Shown piece after piece: positions 8,144-18,116 of a DNA stretch of 64,000 bases (its first letter is position 1; every line of letters starts with the position of its first letter). Source of the DNA: Aestuariivivens marinum (lineage in GTDB: Bacteria; Bacteroidota; Bacteroidia; Flavobacteriales; Flavobacteriaceae); assembly GCF_022662175.1 (NCBI RefSeq), contig NZ_JAKMCR010000001.1:124001-188000 (forward strand). The letters run 5' to 3'. A model generated the notes under the pieces. The model was not told the origin of the DNA. It made no database searches and was given only the letters and a program-made list of their open reading frames with translations. The position numbers were made by a program, and so were the translations under genes.

Positions 8144-10054
8144 CTAATCGACGAACTGCTCGATTTCCAGTTGAATGTCCTCCCATTTCTGCATTAATTC
8201 CTGCAAATTGGTTTTCATTGTTTGATAATTATCGAAGAAATTTGGTTGTGAAGTGACTGCTTCATAATTGATTTCAAGCTCCAAATCGATGGCTTTAATG
8301 TCCTTTTCCAGTTGACTAATTTTAGATTCTACCCCACTCAATTTGTTATTTAGTGACTTTAAGCGCTTTTGTTCTTCATACGACTGTTGCTTTTTTTCCT
8401 TCGGAACTTCTTTAACTACCGTTCGTTTTTCTACCTCCCGCAAACTTTCAACATTACGTGCCTCCAAATAATAGTCTATATCACCTAAATATTCTTTTAT
8501 TCTTTGATCTTTAAACTCATAAACCTTATTGGTCAATCCTTGAAGAAAATCACGGTCGTGAGACACTACAATCAAAGTTCCTTGAAAACGTTTTAATGCT
8601 TCTTTAAGAACGTTCTTGGATTTTATATCTAAATGATTCGTAGGCTCATCCATTATAAGCACATTGAACGGCTGCAACAATAATTTGGCCAATGCCAACC
8701 GGTTACGTTCCCCTCCAGAAAGTACCCTTACATATTTTTCAACCTCATCGCCTCGAAACAAAAACGAGCCCAAAATATCCCTAACCCTACTCCGGTTACT
8801 TTCGTTAGATGCATCGATCATAGTATCTAAAACAGTCTTGTTTCCGTCTAAATACTCTGCTTGATTTTGGGCAAAATAGCCTAACTGCACATTATGCCCC
8901 AATTTTAAATATCCTTGGTGTCTAATTTCGCCAACTATAATTTTGGCCAAAGTTGATTTTCCCTGTCCATTTTGCCCCACAAAAGCCGTTTTACTATCAC
9001 GATCAATAAGTAAACTAACGTTTTTAAGCACTTGATTTTCACCATAATTTTTTGAAACATGCTCTGCTTCAACGACGACTTTACCAGGTGTTACAGAAAC
9101 AGGAAAATTTAAAGTCATCACACTATTATCATCTTCGTCAACTTCAATACGCTCAATCTTATCCAATTTTTTTATAAGTGATTGTGCCATAGTTGCTTTG
9201 GATGCTTTTGCCCTAAATTTTTCAATAAGCCTTTCTGTCTGCTCAATCTGTTTTTGTTGATTCTTTTGTGAAGCGAGCTGCTGTGTCCTAAGTTCTTCAC
9301 GCAAAACCAAATACTTTGAATAGGGTTTGGGATAATCGTAAATACGGCCTAATGAAATCTCGATTGTTCTATTGGTTACAGTATCCAAAAACATTTTATC
9401 ATGTGACACAATAACGACAGCTCCTGAATAGTTTTTTAAAAATCCTTCCAACCAAATTATGGATTCAATATCCAGATGGTTTGTAGGTTCATCCAACAAT
9501 AAAATATCATTGTTCTGTAAAAGCAATTTAGCCAACTCAATACGCATGCGCCACCCACCTGAAAAGGTATCGGTAAGCTTATTAAAATCTTCGCGTTTAA
9601 ACCCCAGGCCTTGTAGAATCTTCTCGGTATTACCTTGGTAATCGTAACCTCCTAAAATTTCATATTGATGTTGTAGTTCATTAATATCTACCATTAGCTG
9701 ATGGTATCCTTCACTCTCATAATCGGTACGTTCAGCCAACTGGGTGTTAATATGATCTAGTTTAGACTCTATTTGCTTTATTTCGATAAACGCTTCATAG
9801 GATTCCTCTAAAACAGTTCTTCCATAATCAAAATCAATATCCTGTTTTAAAAACCCAATTTTAAGTGCTTTATCGGTAGCTATTTGTCCTGTATCTGGCT
9901 CCATTTCACGAGACAAAATCTTTAACATGGTTGATTTGCCTGCTCCATTTTTACCAATAAGTCCAACACGATCACCATTACCCAATTTAAAGGTAATATC
10001 TTCGAATAGGTATTCACCTTGAAATGAAATTGATAAATTATGGATATTAATCAT
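8144..10054 (-). CDS. ABC-F family ATPase (ribosome-associated)
   Basis: A 636-residue soluble protein with two ABC ATPase domains and no membrane segments. Walker A motifs are GLIGKNGAGKST (about residue 33) and FVGQNGQGKST (about 363); signatures are FSGGWRMRIELAK and LSGGERNRLALAK; both Walker B motifs end LLDEPTNHLD / IMDEPTNHLD. A basic helical linker (about 245-310) and a C-terminal coiled coil (about 555-630) match the Uup/YheS-like ABC-F layout. ABC-F proteins bind the ribosomal E site and adjust the peptidyl-tRNA. Nothing shows a dedicated antibiotic-resistance role. It is divergent from the DUF983 gene. Confidence 0.93.
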   Translation of the reverse strand: MINIHNLSISFQGEYLFEDITFKLGNGDRVGLIGKNGAGKSTMLKILSREMEPDTGQIATDKALKIGFLKQDIDFDYGRTVLEESYEAFIEIKQIESKLDHINTQLAERTDYESEGYHQLMVDINELQHQYEILGGYDYQGNTEKILQGLGFKREDFNKLTDTFSGGWRMRIELAKLLLQNNDILLLDEPTNHLDIESIIWLEGFLKNYSGAVVIVSHDKMFLDTVTNRTIEISLGRIYDYPKPYSKYLVLREELRTQQLASQKNQQKQIEQTERLIEKFRAKASKATMAQSLIKKLDKIERIEVDEDDNSVMTLNFPVSVTPGKVVVEAEHVSKNYGENQVLKNVSLLIDRDSKTAFVGQNGQGKSTLAKIIVGEIRHQGYLKLGHNVQLGYFAQNQAEYLDGNKTVLDTMIDASNESNRSRVRDILGSFLFRGDEVEKYVRVLSGGERNRLALAKLLLQPFNVLIMDEPTNHLDIKSKNVLKEALKRFQGTLIVVSHDRDFLQGLTNKVYEFKDQRIKEYLGDIDYYLEARNVESLREVEKRTVVKEVPKEKKQQSYEEQKRLKSLNNKLSGVESKISQLEKDIKAIDLELEINYEAVTSQPNFFDNYQTMKTNLQELMQKWEDIQLEIEQFVD

Positions 10055-10174
10055 AGAAATGTAACTTTTATTACTAAGCCCTTATTGTAAAAACTTATTT
10101 TTGCTATCAGTTTTAGATTTGATTTTTCTTAGTCTCTAATCTATAAAATGCGTTTGCAAAAGTACATAAATATT

Positions 10175-10558
10175 ATGTTTAAAAAAGGGAATAAATTATA
10201 CAGCATCTTAACAGGCACATGCCCAAAGTGTCACGAAGAATCAATGTTTAAGAATAAAAATCCTTATATACTTTCAGAGATTCTAGACATGTATGAAACT
10301 TGCAGTAACTGTAGTACAAAATATAAAATTGAACCTTCCTTTTTTTATGGCTCTATGTATGTAAGTTATGCCGTTGGTATTGCTTTTGCTACTGCTGCCT
10401 TTGTAATTTCCTTTTTCGTTTTTAATGCAGGTATCAATATCGTTTTCACTAGCATTGTTGCTACCTTGGTGGTATTTCTGCCCATCATTATTAGGATTTC
10501 CAGAAACATATGGATAAACTTTTTTATGCATTACGATAAGTCATTGGCCAAGAAATGA
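10175..10558 (+). CDS. DUF983 family membrane protein
   Basis: A 127-residue protein. I chose the ATG at 10175 (MFKKGNKLYSILTGTCPKC), which matches the usual start of the family, over the in-frame ATG at 10148. Two CxxC pairs (CPKC near residue 16 and CSNC near 47) suggest a small zinc ribbon, followed by two transmembrane helices (about 63-85 and 90-110). The role is unknown. It stands alone on the plus strand between two minus-strand genes. Confidence 0.8.
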   Translation: MFKKGNKLYSILTGTCPKCHEESMFKNKNPYILSEILDMYETCSNCSTKYKIEPSFFYGSMYVSYAVGIAFATAAFVISFFVFNAGINIVFTSIVATLVVFLPIIIRISRNIWINFFMHYDKSLAKK

Positions 10559-10656
10559 TTTTCTTTGTGATATGTTTGCGGTGACTTCGAGCATTTCGAT
10601 AAGCTCAACGCCCAACCCTCTGTCACTGGCAAGAATGGCTCTAATCGCTACAAACT

Positions 10657-11700
10657 TTAATCATCAAATCGCTTTATATCGATATCCTTATCCAAAGGTG
10701 TATTGAATTCAATATATTCAAACAGTTGTTTGGCCACATAAGGAGCAATCATTACACCTCTAGTACCTAATCCGTTAAACACATATAGGTTACCATGAGT
10801 TGCATGTCTTCCTACCAACGGCCGTCGATCCTTTACTGTAGGACGAACCCCTGCAACTTGATCGACCACTTCAAACGGGCAATTAATAAGTGTTTTTAAT
10901 TTATCTGATAGTTCAATTTTTGCCGATTCACTTATGGTATTAGATGTATCTCCCCAACCATAAGTAGCTCCCACCAAATAGTTATGGTGCTTCAATGGGA
11001 TCAAAAACACAGGACCTTTTAATACATAATCTATCTCTAAATCAGGGGCGTGAATGGTTAACAGCTCGCCCTTTGTTGGTAATAAGGGTAAATCCTTAAA
11101 AAAAGGGTTTTTACTCATATTATAGCCTTCAGTAAAAACAATGTTCTTTGCTTTTATATGATTATAATTTACATCGCTATTGATCACATCAAGCATGCTG
11201 TGCTTAAACTCACTTTCAATAAATCTACCTTCTTGTTTGAGTTCCTGTTTATAGGTCTTCACCATTTTTTTAACAGCTATTCTACCTGTATGTTTTACTT
11301 CTCCAAAACCATAAGGGGCATTAACCGCATCGTTATCATTTCTAATTAAGGCCGTAGACAGATATTTGGTAAGCTGTGGCTTATCGGAAGCTGCATACCA
11401 ATCGTTCTGTTCCTCAAACGAAGTAAACTTTCTATAAACAGGGATTTTATAATCTAATTTAACTTTTAATCGTTTTTCGAGATTGCTATAAAGACTGGAG
11501 GCTAAACGCAACTGTTCGTCACTTTTCCAAACCGGTGTAAACCGTTTTAGCACTACAGGATTATACAGTCCTCCAGCGACTATTGAAGATCTTTGGGACT
11601 GGTCGTCAAAAACCACAAAAGTTTTGTTATTGACCCTTAACCGCTCACAAAAGCTAATACCTGCCAAGCCAATACCTACAACAATATAATCAACGTTCAT
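10657..11700 (-). CDS. FAD-dependent oxidoreductase (DAO/ThiO-like)
   Basis: A 347-residue flavoprotein of the D-amino-acid oxidase fold. The dinucleotide-binding motif is at the N-terminus (DYIVVGIGLAGISFCERL), and the C-terminal block GVRPTVKDRRPLVGRHATHGNLYVFNGLGTRGVMIAPYVAKQL is typical of this family. The central part (residues about 200-260) forms the substrate domain. Its substrate cannot be told from sequence; glycine-oxidase and MnmC-like relatives act on secondary or primary amines. It lies downstream of gldN but beyond a terminator at 11840-11865, so it is a separate transcription unit. Confidence 0.8.
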   Translation of the reverse strand: MNVDYIVVGIGLAGISFCERLRVNNKTFVVFDDQSQRSSIVAGGLYNPVVLKRFTPVWKSDEQLRLASSLYSNLEKRLKVKLDYKIPVYRKFTSFEEQNDWYAASDKPQLTKYLSTALIRNDNDAVNAPYGFGEVKHTGRIAVKKMVKTYKQELKQEGRFIESEFKHSMLDVINSDVNYNHIKAKNIVFTEGYNMSKNPFFKDLPLLPTKGELLTIHAPDLEIDYVLKGPVFLIPLKHHNYLVGATYGWGDTSNTISESAKIELSDKLKTLINCPFEVVDQVAGVRPTVKDRRPLVGRHATHGNLYVFNGLGTRGVMIAPYVAKQLFEYIEFNTPLDKDIDIKRFDD

Positions 11701-11839
11701 AAAGCGAAGATACTTTTAAATTCCAATTTCGGGTTTAAAGTTATACCATTTCTAACTTAAAATTACTGAGCTTAGGTTGGAGTATAGCTAAAACCAACCA
11801 CCTCAACTTGAATTTTTGGTAGCTGAGGTACTCGAAGCC

Positions 11840-11865
11840 AAAAAAAAGCCCACTTAAAAGTGGGC
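11840..11865 (-). terminator. Terminator of the gldKLMN operon
   Basis: On the minus strand, GCCCACTT / AAGTGGGC forms the stem and TTTTTTTT follows. It lies 31 bp past the gldN stop codon. Confidence 0.85.
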
Positions 11866-11895
11866 ACAAATTCTATTAGTATAACCTTGTGTAAC

Positions 11896-12786
11896 TTAAT
11901 AAGTCCACATATCGAGTTCGAAATCCCTTATTTGGGTTTTAATTCTTTCAGACTCCAACAATTGCATCAATGCATTTTGTGCAATATATTCATTGACCTT
12001 TCTATCACCCTGTACATTTTCCTCAGCATAAATAATGGCATTATAACGTCTCGAATTTAATAAATGGTCAAATGAGAACGGCATGGAACTGTTTTCATTA
12101 TTAAAGGACTTCGCTTCATGCAACACTTCCCTTGCATCTGGGAAAAACACCCAAAACAACTCCACTAAATCAGGGTTTTCATCATGAATAAAATTCACAT
12201 CGGGAGCTACAGGGGCGATACCCAACAAACGGTATTTCATTTCCGATTGACGTTTATCGAAATACCAAAGTCCTTTAATTCGGTACTCTTTAATATCGGC
12301 AGCTGAGATCTCGTATGTATCTATATATTCTGCTGACAATTCTTCACCTGCATTTAATTGCTCAATACCTAACTCTGTAGTATCCACTTTTTTCAATGCC
12401 GCTTCAATATCTTTTAACGTTCGCTTTGTGTTAAAATAGGAATCATCATAAATGTTTTTTATGTTCCCATTTTTGATATTTTTCATAAGCACATCGTACA
12501 ATGAGCGTCTATCTTTACCAATATTATTGGTATCAATAGGGTAATACAATGGGAAATTAACACGCTCATCTAGAACGATTTTTTCCCAAACCAATGATGA
12601 ATACAGGATGTCCCTATCGTCAACATAGCCGTAAGCTAACGGTTCGTCATTATCAATGGCTTTTTGTGCTTCTGTTCTTACACCTATTTCTTCTGGAGAT
12701 TTCGCATTTAATATATTAGCCTGTGCAAATACATGCGATACTGCAAAAACAGTTAATACGGTTAATAAAAAACTTTTAAAATTCAT
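11896..12786 (-). CDS. gldN: Gliding/T9SS protein GldN
   Basis: A 296-residue exported protein. I chose the ATG at 12786, giving MNFKSFLLTVLTVFAVSHVFAQ, a signal peptide with cleavage after FAQ; upstream in-frame ATGs at 12795 and 12816 only add polar residues. The body matches GldN (AYGYVDDRDILYSSLVWEKIVLDERVNFPLYYP; ELFWVFFPDAREVLHEAKSFN). With the lipoprotein GldK, GldN (PorN) forms the periplasmic ring attached to the outer membrane that takes part in type IX secretion and gliding. It is the last gene of gldKLMN. Confidence 0.95.
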   Translation of the reverse strand: MNFKSFLLTVLTVFAVSHVFAQANILNAKSPEEIGVRTEAQKAIDNDEPLAYGYVDDRDILYSSLVWEKIVLDERVNFPLYYPIDTNNIGKDRRSLYDVLMKNIKNGNIKNIYDDSYFNTKRTLKDIEAALKKVDTTELGIEQLNAGEELSAEYIDTYEISAADIKEYRIKGLWYFDKRQSEMKYRLLGIAPVAPDVNFIHDENPDLVELFWVFFPDAREVLHEAKSFNNENSSMPFSFDHLLNSRRYNAIIYAEENVQGDRKVNEYIAQNALMQLLESERIKTQIRDFELDMWTY

Positions 12787-12882
12787 CTGTTCCATTTTAT
12801 TTTTCACAATGTTCATATCTGGGGCTATATTAGCACAGTATGTAACAGCTATAGCCCATATATTTGACTATAGCTGTTTATT

Positions 12883-14442
12883 TTAATTTGTAAGTTCAAT
12901 AATTACAGGCGACACTTTTTTAAGTATCACACTTACGCCACTTGCTTTGGCTTCAATATTAAATATTTGAACATCAGAACCACGCTTGGCTTTACGCAAT
13001 GCACCTTTGGCTCTACTGTCTAATTTATTGCCATTCACTTGAATGGTTGGTTGACCAGAGACTTTAAACATAAAACCAGTTACACGCAACGGTAATTCGA
13101 AATCGAAATCATCGAACATAGCGCCTATAGTTGATATCTCTAAGCTTTGACGTTGCATTTTAACCTGTCCATCTTCTCCTCTTACGGTTCCTGTTGGTTT
13201 TGGTAAATCTTTAATCCTGAAGGTTGCTTTATCGCTTACGCCTTGTCCATCTGGTAATTTACCAGAAACGTTAATAGTAACTTCTCTTCCTTTAATTGAA
13301 GTTGCATCCATAACGTATTTGCTTCCTCCAACTCTAGATAACCCTTGAGCGCTAGCACTAACATTATTATCTGAAATACCTGCAAAAGAAATGGTCATTG
13401 GGTTTTTCACCCCACGGTAAACCACATTCATTTTATCTGCAGAAATCGTTGCTGCATTTGGCTTAGGTACTGTAGCAAATGATGATGATACAGGAACTTC
13501 AATATCCTCTCCGTCCTGAGCAAAAATTAATTTTCCTTCAATTTTATGCTCACCTGGAGCACCCGTACCCACATTTAATTTCACTTTACCATCTTCAATT
13601 GTATATTGGTTTTCGGTTAAAGGTCTACCATCTAAAGTCAACTCTACACGATTTGGTTTAGTAGTTGCATCTTTTCTTCCCAATACTATTTGACCATCAA
13701 AGGTCTCTCCGTTAAAGTAAGCCGATTTAGTGGTTTCCAATAAGGTTGTATAATTAGTCATAGATACCTCACTAGTTAAAGTACCTTGTAACATATTAGA
13801 CAACACCTCAGATTCAGTCGTTTTAATATCTGCTTGAAGCTGTGTCATTTTGGTTAAAGAAGCTACCAAAGGGAATCCTTTAAAATTACGGTCTAGCCAA
13901 GATTGTGTTCCAGCACCTCGTTTAGTGTCATCTGTATTGAATTTCTCTTGAACATCTTTTACAATCTCTTCCATTCCTGGTTGATCGGCTAAAACATTAG
14001 CTACACCATCTCTAAACGCAGCCATTTGTGCCATAAATTCTTCTCCAGCTGGCTTCAATTTGTCTCCTTTAAAGAAGTTTTCATCGAGGTAATCCCCTTT
14101 GTCCATGATTTCATAATCTTCAGGATCATCCACAGTACTTGACATTTTCGATTTTAAATCTTCTAAATAAGTATCAAATGTAGATGCTAAATCCTTTATT
14201 TGAACAGCTTTTTCCTTTAAAGGTTCGTACTTTTCCTTCTGATCTATTGCTCTTTGTTCTAAACTGGCAATAAAAGCAGTATTTCGTTCGGTTGCCGCTT
14301 GATTGGACTCCGTTAATTTTTCATTCATTAATCCAAAGGCAGAAAGGACTTCCTTCGACATATTTAATGCTAACATTGCTATGAAGATTAAATACATCAA
14401 ATTAATCATTTTCTGTCTAGGAGATAGATTATTTGCTGCCAT
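12883..14442 (-). CDS. gldM: Gliding/T9SS motor protein GldM
   Basis: A 519-residue protein with one N-terminal transmembrane helix (residues about 12-32, KMINLMYLIFIAMLALNMS) and a long periplasmic part. The N-terminal third is helical (about 40-220); the rest has the beta-rich domain series of GldM/PorM, ending in SVILKKVSPVIIELTN. GldM pairs with GldL in the inner membrane; the proton-driven rotation of this complex is thought to power type IX secretion and gliding by contacting the GldK-GldN ring. Start MAANNLSPRQKMINL agrees with orthologues. It is 51 bp downstream of gldL. Confidence 0.95.
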   Translation of the reverse strand: MAANNLSPRQKMINLMYLIFIAMLALNMSKEVLSAFGLMNEKLTESNQAATERNTAFIASLEQRAIDQKEKYEPLKEKAVQIKDLASTFDTYLEDLKSKMSSTVDDPEDYEIMDKGDYLDENFFKGDKLKPAGEEFMAQMAAFRDGVANVLADQPGMEEIVKDVQEKFNTDDTKRGAGTQSWLDRNFKGFPLVASLTKMTQLQADIKTTESEVLSNMLQGTLTSEVSMTNYTTLLETTKSAYFNGETFDGQIVLGRKDATTKPNRVELTLDGRPLTENQYTIEDGKVKLNVGTGAPGEHKIEGKLIFAQDGEDIEVPVSSSFATVPKPNAATISADKMNVVYRGVKNPMTISFAGISDNNVSASAQGLSRVGGSKYVMDATSIKGREVTINVSGKLPDGQGVSDKATFRIKDLPKPTGTVRGEDGQVKMQRQSLEISTIGAMFDDFDFELPLRVTGFMFKVSGQPTIQVNGNKLDSRAKGALRKAKRGSDVQIFNIEAKASGVSVILKKVSPVIIELTN

Positions 14443-14493
14443 GTCTAATTAGGTTTTTTTGGTTAATTAATATCAATTGGGGTTAACCCCTAA

Positions 14494-15129
14494 TTAGCTC
14501 TTGTTCATTGCAGATAACATACCTCCATACACACCATTTAATGATGATAAGTTAGAGGCTAATGATTGCATTTGTTCTTTTAATTTAGCTGCATTTTCAA
14601 CAGACTCTTCATTAATAGCCGCTTGCTTATTAATGCTTTCTAACTGTACTTTATACAAGCTGTTTAATGATTCCATTTGAGCAGCTGCCAATGATAATTC
14701 TTCACCATATTTTTTTGTAGCTTGAATAGAATCAACAGTAGGTGAAATACTTTTCGCCGCACCTTCAAAGTTCTTAATACTATCTCCTAAACTGTTTAAT
14801 AATTCTCCATCTATCTTAGCTTCTTTTAGTAACTCATCTAATTTTTTAGATAAAAGTCCTTGAGCATCTTTTGGTTCTTTTTTGTTAGCTTCTCCTCCAG
14901 CTAATTCAGGATATACCAACGACCAATCTAAATCTTCATCAACGGGTTCGAATGCCGATATTGCAAAAATAATTGCCTCTGTTACCAAACCAATGGTTAA
15001 CATAACGTTACCTGTTAACGGTCCAATTTCAAAATGTATAATCTTGAATAGTGCTCCAACAATTACAATTGATGCTCCTAAACCGTAAGCTAAATTCATA
15101 AACTTTTTACTTGCTTTTGACTGTGCCAT
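14494..15129 (-). CDS. gldL: Gliding/T9SS motor protein GldL
   Basis: A 211-residue inner-membrane protein. Two transmembrane helices lie at about residues 13-33 and 40-60, and the rest is a helical cytoplasmic domain. The buried glutamate in the second helix, E51 here (GLVTEAIIF), corresponds to the Flavobacterium johnsoniae residue reported as essential for proton use. The conserved turn HFEIGPLTGN precedes it. GldL surrounds the GldM dimer to form the rotary motor of type IX secretion. It lies 79 bp after gldK and 52 bp before gldM. Confidence 0.95.
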   Translation of the reverse strand: MAQSKASKKFMNLAYGLGASIVIVGALFKIIHFEIGPLTGNVMLTIGLVTEAIIFAISAFEPVDEDLDWSLVYPELAGGEANKKEPKDAQGLLSKKLDELLKEAKIDGELLNSLGDSIKNFEGAAKSISPTVDSIQATKKYGEELSLAAAQMESLNSLYKVQLESINKQAAINEESVENAAKLKEQMQSLASNLSSLNGVYGGMLSAMNKS

Positions 15130-15207
15130 AATTTTCGATTTTTAAGTTAAGTACGAATACTTAAGTAGGTTAATTAATAGTATTATTTAAAATTGATTTG
15201 ATTTATG

Positions 15208-16575
15208 TTATTTACCGTTCTTGGTTACCTTTGTCCCCATGTAATCCTGAACAGTTCTAAATCCTATATAACATCTTGCTGAATCTGCATACTCATAGTC
15301 CCTAGTACTCACCTGTAAAAAGTATGCTACATCTTTCCAAGATCCACCTCGTACTACTTTACGTTGGTTTTTATTATCGCTAACACTTGGGTTAACCGTA
15401 GAAACATATTCGTATGATGATGGATCGTAAGAATCATTCACCCATTCTGATACGTTACCCGCCATATTATATAGGTTATAATCGTTTGGTTCGTATGAAT
15501 CTGCTTCAACAGTATAAAGCGCTTGGTCTGCAGCGTAATCACCACGTACCGGTTTAAAGTTAGCCATAAAACATCCTCTATCGTTTTTAGCATAAGGACC
15601 TCCCCAAGGGAATGTAGCGCCACGCAAACCACCACGGGCAGCATACTCCCACTCAGATTCAAGTGGTAACCTAAATGCGTTTACAAAATGGGCTCCTTTT
15701 TTACTTTTTTGATACGAATTTTTGTAAAGTGTACGCCACTGACAGAAAGCCTGTGCCTGTGCCCATGTAACACCTACAACCGGATAGTCGCCATAAGCAT
15801 CATGCCAAAAATAGTCATTATGCATGGGTTCGTTATAAGAATATGAAAAATCCCTAATCCATGTGGTTGTATCTGGATACACCTCAACAGCTTCTTTTTT
15901 AATGGCATCTTTACGGTTTAAAGTTCTGTTTTTAGCCACTTTTTGAATATCCATATAAGTATACTGAAACTTAAATTTCTTTACATCCCAAGTACGTTGA
16001 CCATTATAAGATTCTTCCAATGGCAAATACATGGTATCCATTACCTCAGAATAATATTCATCTGGATATTCTGCAGTATCAAATATTAAATCAATATCAC
16101 GGTTAAGTTTATATCCTTCATAAGGATCCTCTCCTAACCCAAAATAATTATCATGCATGTATTTTTCGTAGGCCGTCATGTTAGCCGTATCGGCATCTTT
16201 AAATGCAAATTCACCAATACCTCCATCCTCTGGGGTTAAACCAACCTCATCTGCTAAAATGGCTAATTTGGTTCTAATAATAGAGTCCCTAACCCAATTT
16301 ACAAATTGACGGTACTCACTGTTAGTTATTTCAGTTTCATCCATATAAAAGGCCCTAACAGTTACTGTTTTGGCTGGAGCATTGTGCACTCCTGCTAAAT
16401 CATCATCTGCTTTACCCATTGTAAAAGCACCTCCAGGAACAAGTTCCATACCGTAGGGCTTTTCTGGATGCCATTTCTTTCCTTTAACACCAACAAGCTC
16501 GCCTCTATCTTTAGAGCCACAACTTGCGAACATTGTTAGTAATGTGGTTAATAAAATAAACTTCTTCATATCCAT
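15208..16575 (-). CDS. gldK: Gliding/T9SS lipoprotein GldK
   Basis: A 455-residue lipoprotein. The signal peptide ends in a lipobox with acceptor C19 (LTMFASCGS). The remainder is a formylglycine-generating-enzyme/sulfatase-modifying-factor fold: MELVPGGAFTMG (about residue 42), RLPLESEWEYAARGG (about 305) and NVSEWVNDSYDP (about 370), ending with VVRGGSWKDVAYFLQVSTRDY and CYIGFRTVQD. In GldK the fold is structural, forming the outer-membrane-attached ring with GldN. It is the first gene of gldKLMN. The start could be M1 or M3; both keep the lipoprotein signal. Confidence 0.94.
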   Translation of the reverse strand: MDMKKFILLTTLLTMFASCGSKDRGELVGVKGKKWHPEKPYGMELVPGGAFTMGKADDDLAGVHNAPAKTVTVRAFYMDETEITNSEYRQFVNWVRDSIIRTKLAILADEVGLTPEDGGIGEFAFKDADTANMTAYEKYMHDNYFGLGEDPYEGYKLNRDIDLIFDTAEYPDEYYSEVMDTMYLPLEESYNGQRTWDVKKFKFQYTYMDIQKVAKNRTLNRKDAIKKEAVEVYPDTTTWIRDFSYSYNEPMHNDYFWHDAYGDYPVVGVTWAQAQAFCQWRTLYKNSYQKSKKGAHFVNAFRLPLESEWEYAARGGLRGATFPWGGPYAKNDRGCFMANFKPVRGDYAADQALYTVEADSYEPNDYNLYNMAGNVSEWVNDSYDPSSYEYVSTVNPSVSDNKNQRKVVRGGSWKDVAYFLQVSTRDYEYADSARCYIGFRTVQDYMGTKVTKNGK

Positions 16576-16617
16576 AGAAAACTCGAGGTTAATTAATCTG
16601 CTTTAATTTTGAGAGCG

Positions 16618-16648
16618 TAAACATATCTATATATTTTTTAAAAAGCAA
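16618..16648 (-). promoter_or_regulatory. Possible promoter of gldKLMN
   Basis: On the minus strand TTGC (16648-16645) is followed 20 bp later by TATGTTTA (16625-16618), one mismatch from TAnnTTTG. The gldK start is 43 bp downstream. The 155-bp gap contains no other candidate of this quality. Confidence 0.35.
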
Positions 16649-16730
16649 CTTTTTTTCTAAAAAAAATACGTTTTATCGTAAAAAATAAGCATTTCATCGA
16701 TAAAATTAACATCTTATATGCTTATCTTAA

Positions 16731-17897
16731 CTATACGCAATTTTTTTGAAATGCTTTATACCAGCGGTCTGGCACCACATTGTTACAAGCATCCTTATAA
16801 TCTTGGTGCGTGCAAGGTAATAACGTATGTCTCTTTAATTTATTATTGACTTCAGCCAAAAAAGGAATCTCGATCCACCAACGTCCCGTCTTATTACTCT
16901 TGTAGAAGACTAATTCCTGTTCTTCAACAAGGGCAATAAATTTTTGATAGTTGCTTTCATCTGAAAAATCATCATCCTTGACCCTGAAATTGTAACCTTC
17001 TATAAAGTACCATATCATTTGAGCAACAAGCCTAGATGTAATTTCATCATCTTTTGAAGGCTTATATTCATATATGCCAAATGAAGACACCTTATTGCTT
17101 ATTCCTGCATAACGTGCAATGGCACAAATTTCCTTACCGTCTAATCCATTGGGAGAATATTTTTGGTTCAAGCTTAGTTCTGAACTTTTGATTGCTCCTA
17201 AATCAACGCTTACCAAATTGGCATCACGTAATACCGGTTCCACCACAGTAACATCTTTTGATATTTGCCCCAAGCGGTATGCCTCAAAATAAAGTTTATC
17301 CATTAAATCTATTTCTTCTTGCGAGTTAAAATAGGTTTGATAACCAATGGTCGCATAGTTAAAAAGGTTATATGGTTCCTCTAAAATAATTTTTCCCACA
17401 AAGCTATTGTTCTTGATTGGTTTTGCAGAATCTCCCAAATCGAACTTACTATCTACATTAACAATATTAACCATTGGAACAATATCATCATAAGCCCGAT
17501 AATTGGCATAGGTAAGGTCTTGTGTTCCTCCTATTATAATAGGTATGATATTTTTCTTAACTAATTCGGTAATAGCTGTTTTTAAAGCGAAGTAAGTATC
17601 CTCTACGCTCTCCCCCTTACTAATATCCCCTAAATCAGCAACAGCAACTGTCCAACTCCCAGGAAAAAGTTCGTAAAGCGACTTTCTTATTTCATGCAAC
17701 TGAAACTCCTCTCCTATATAATTAATATCATTTCTGTTTTCCAAAACACCAATAAGTGCAATTTTTACACCATCTAAATCAGGCATACCGTGTTGTGCGG
17801 AATGGATTCTAAGTTTTCTCCCTAAGGCTTGAGTGGACAATAATTCGTTGTGCGCAAGCACCAAATCTGAAACTGGTGAAAGAAAAGTAAAATTCAT
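16731..17897 (-). CDS. Ureohydrolase-fold protein (formimidoylglutamase-like) lacking several metal ligands
   Basis: A 388-residue protein of the arginase/agmatinase/formimidoylglutamase superfamily; the ATG at 17897 (MNFTFLSPVSDLVLAHNELL) is preferred to the upstream ATG at 17945, which adds a polar stretch. The three metal-binding motifs are altered. GGGHE reads GGTQD (123-127), DAHxD reads DSKFD (149-153), and DxD reads DLG (232-234). Thus H to Q, H to K and D to G replace three of the six manganese ligands. Ureohydrolase activity is therefore doubtful even though databases usually name it formimidoylglutamase. It is next to gldK and topA on the same strand. A structural or regulatory role is possible; I cannot assign one. 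Confidence 0.75.
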   Translation of the reverse strand: MNFTFLSPVSDLVLAHNELLSTQALGRKLRIHSAQHGMPDLDGVKIALIGVLENRNDINYIGEEFQLHEIRKSLYELFPGSWTVAVADLGDISKGESVEDTYFALKTAITELVKKNIIPIIIGGTQDLTYANYRAYDDIVPMVNIVNVDSKFDLGDSAKPIKNNSFVGKIILEEPYNLFNYATIGYQTYFNSQEEIDLMDKLYFEAYRLGQISKDVTVVEPVLRDANLVSVDLGAIKSSELSLNQKYSPNGLDGKEICAIARYAGISNKVSSFGIYEYKPSKDDEITSRLVAQMIWYFIEGYNFRVKDDDFSDESNYQKFIALVEEQELVFYKSNKTGRWWIEIPFLAEVNNKLKRHTLLPCTHQDYKDACNNVVPDRWYKAFQKNCV

Positions 17898-18116
17898 AAC
17901 TAATGCGTAAGCTAAACTGTCGCCCCTTTTAGGGCTTTTACACAAATATTAAAAGAATAAATGATTTTCACGCACTATTTAAGATAAAAAAGATCCGTAA
18001 TTATTGAATTCCCTTAAATCTTAGCAAAAACGCATATTGCTACTGTGAATATAATGCTTAAAACATAAATACATTACGGAATAAAAGATGGCCATATAAT
18101 TTAGCTTTAATGCTGA

